From Lachnospiraceae bacterium (GTDB lineage Bacteria > Bacillota > Clostridia > Lachnospirales > Lachnospiraceae), in contig SVED01000016.1 of assembly GCA_015057515.1 (NCBI GenBank), positions 1 to 33,782 on the forward strand: a stretch of 33,782 nt of DNA, read 5' to 3'. The notes beneath the pieces are model-generated. The model did not search any database and was not told the origin of the DNA. It was given only the letters and a program-made list of their open reading frames with translations. The position numbers and the translations under genes are program-made. Of the stretch, positions 32,840-33,782 are shown one piece after another (the first letter of the stretch is position 1; each line of letters opens with the position of its first letter).

Positions 32840-33782
32840 ATGAGAAAGTTTGAGTTAACGGTTTCTAAGCAGAATAATGTTGATACAATCAGATATGATT
32901 TAACTGCTGCTGATGTTTATGATGATAGAGCAGCGGATAAAGCGTCACGTCTCGATAACATAATATCATTTCAATACAGTGACGTGGATGGCAAAAGAAG
33001 CGTAACTTCTTATGCTCACGAGGACACCAATTTATCGGTTTTATATAAGAGTACATTAGAGAAGAAAGATGTATTTTGTTTGATGAGTGGATTGTGTGCC
33101 GTGTTTGAAATTGGAACTCAGGGAATTCCTGTAAGTTACATAGTGAAGCAATCTGATTATGTGTATGTAAATAGACAGACAATGGCTGTGAAATGTGTGA
33201 TTGTACCAATCAAGCAGGAGGTTATGCCATTAGCTGAGATTCCGGTATTTTTCAGGGAAGTACTCTCCAACTTAAGATTTAGTAGCAATGATAGAGACAA
33301 TTACGTTGCAGAACTTATCAATCAAATTAATACAGATGATTTTTCGGTTACAAAATTAAAAAATTATATTGCTAGCCAGTTAGAGTCTATGGGTCTTTTT
33401 ATAAGCAAGGACAGTGGATTGACAAATATGGCTGAAGATGGAGGTGCTAGTGCAGCACCAAAGAGTGTTAAAGTTAATAAGCTTGGCGTAATGAATAATA
33501 TGCAGATGAATCAGCCAATGGGAGGTCCTATGATGGGGCAGCCTATGATGGGCCAGGCGGGAGCGCCAATGGGAATGATGCCACAGGCACCGCAGCCAGC
33601 GGGAGCGCCAATGGGAATGATGCCACAGGCACCACAGCCAGCAGGAGCACCGATGGGAATGATTCCACAGGCACCACAGCCAGCAGGAGCACCGATGGGA
33701 ATGATGCCACAGGCACCTAAGACACCGCAGCCAGCGGGAGCGCCGATGGGAATGATGCCACAGGCACCTAAGGCACCACAGC
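32840..33782 (+). CDS. DUF6382-like protein with Pro/Met/Gly repeat tail (partial)
   Basis: An ORF open to the window edge starts at ATG 32840 with AGGAGG at 32829-32834. The first 200 residues resemble the DUF6382-type domain of the preceding gene: LSVLYKSTLEKKDVF, then YIVKQSDYVYVNRQTMAVKCVIVPI, then NYVAELINQINTDDF. The rest is a low-complexity tail of AGAPMGMMPQAP repeats. The C-terminus, where an FHA domain could follow, lies beyond the window. It is probably in an operon with the upstream gene; role unknown. Confidence 0.7.
   Translation, partial: MRKFELTVSKQNNVDTIRYDLTAADVYDDRAADKASRLDNIISFQYSDVDGKRSVTSYAHEDTNLSVLYKSTLEKKDVFCLMSGLCAVFEIGTQGIPVSYIVKQSDYVYVNRQTMAVKCVIVPIKQEVMPLAEIPVFFREVLSNLRFSSNDRDNYVAELINQINTDDFSVTKLKNYIASQLESMGLFISKDSGLTNMAEDGGASAAPKSVKVNKLGVMNNMQMNQPMGGPMMGQPMMGQAGAPMGMMPQAPQPAGAPMGMMPQAPQPAGAPMGMIPQAPQPAGAPMGMMPQAPKTPQPAGAPMGMMPQAPKAPQ
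33557..33782 (+). repeat. 42-bp tandem repeats coding a Pro/Met/Gly tail
   Basis: Three 42-base units (33557-33598, 33599-33640, 33641-33682), then a 51-base variant (33683-33733) with an inserted KTP, then a further unit cut by the window edge. Each encodes a version of AGAPMGMMPQAPQP. Third-base variation (gcg/gca, ccg/cca) between copies suggests the array is not extremely recent. Confidence 0.85.

Noticed and set aside
33557-33782. CRISPR-like array
   Set aside because: The repeats are directly adjacent without spacers and are in frame with an open reading frame, so they are coding tandem repeats.

Overview
The window is an AT-rich, densely coded stretch of a low-GC Gram-positive genome, most likely a Lachnospiraceae-type Clostridia (Butyrivibrio/Roseburia/Pseudobutyrivibrio-like). 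This rests on strong purine-rich ribosome binding sites, a DUF815 ATPase, an SpmB relative, a Firmicutes-style Tad locus with DUF5702- and DUF6382-type proteins, and the dnaX-ebfC-recR order. The taxonomic call is inference; no rRNA or tRNA gene is visible.

Layout. Bases 1-254 hold no recognisable gene but have hairpin potential. From 270 to 6627 come a DUF815 AAA+ ATPase, a reverse-strand TPR-like lipid- or membrane-anchored protein, a 32-residue membrane peptide, and then a likely metabolic and tRNA-modification run: AIR-synthase-like protein, Lrp/AsnC regulator, PLP aminotransferase, TrmL and a YhcC-type radical SAM protein, closed by a bidirectional terminator. From 6661 to 8956 an AraC regulator is divergent from a GH16 lipoprotein glucanase with a C-terminal carbohydrate-binding module. 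From 8987 to 10519 lie an spmB without spmA and a DHH phosphoesterase.

Bases 10622 to 19103 are a complete-looking Tad (tight adherence, type IVb pilus) operon: prepilin peptidase, TadZ/CpaE-like ATPase, CpaF/TadA motor, TadB, an unusual TadC with a large extracytoplasmic insertion, a 56-residue Flp-like pilin, a DUF5702 protein, a TadE-like pseudopilin with two HCCC metal-site-like motifs, a mini TadE, and a DUF6382-like membrane protein. A terminator and a fresh promoter then lead into a flavodoxin/SCP2 protein and the dnaX-ebfC-recR-pfk group (19253-24009). Next are a small protein and an 849-residue secreted protein that overlaps the 3' end of a convergent lysA-like gene, a YesL-like membrane protein with an acidic repeat tail, a cyclophilin and MltG. 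The window ends in a second DUF6382 cluster: a DUF6382-FHA gene broken by two single-base shifts, and a partial paralog with a proline/methionine/glycine repeat tail running off the edge.

The most distinctive features are the Tad-locus variations (probable ATT start of the motor gene, TadC insertion, tandem HCCC motifs in the TadE), the recurrence of DUF6382-type proteins in two places, the doubly frameshifted FHA gene, and a phosphofructokinase with mixed ATP/PPi-type motifs.
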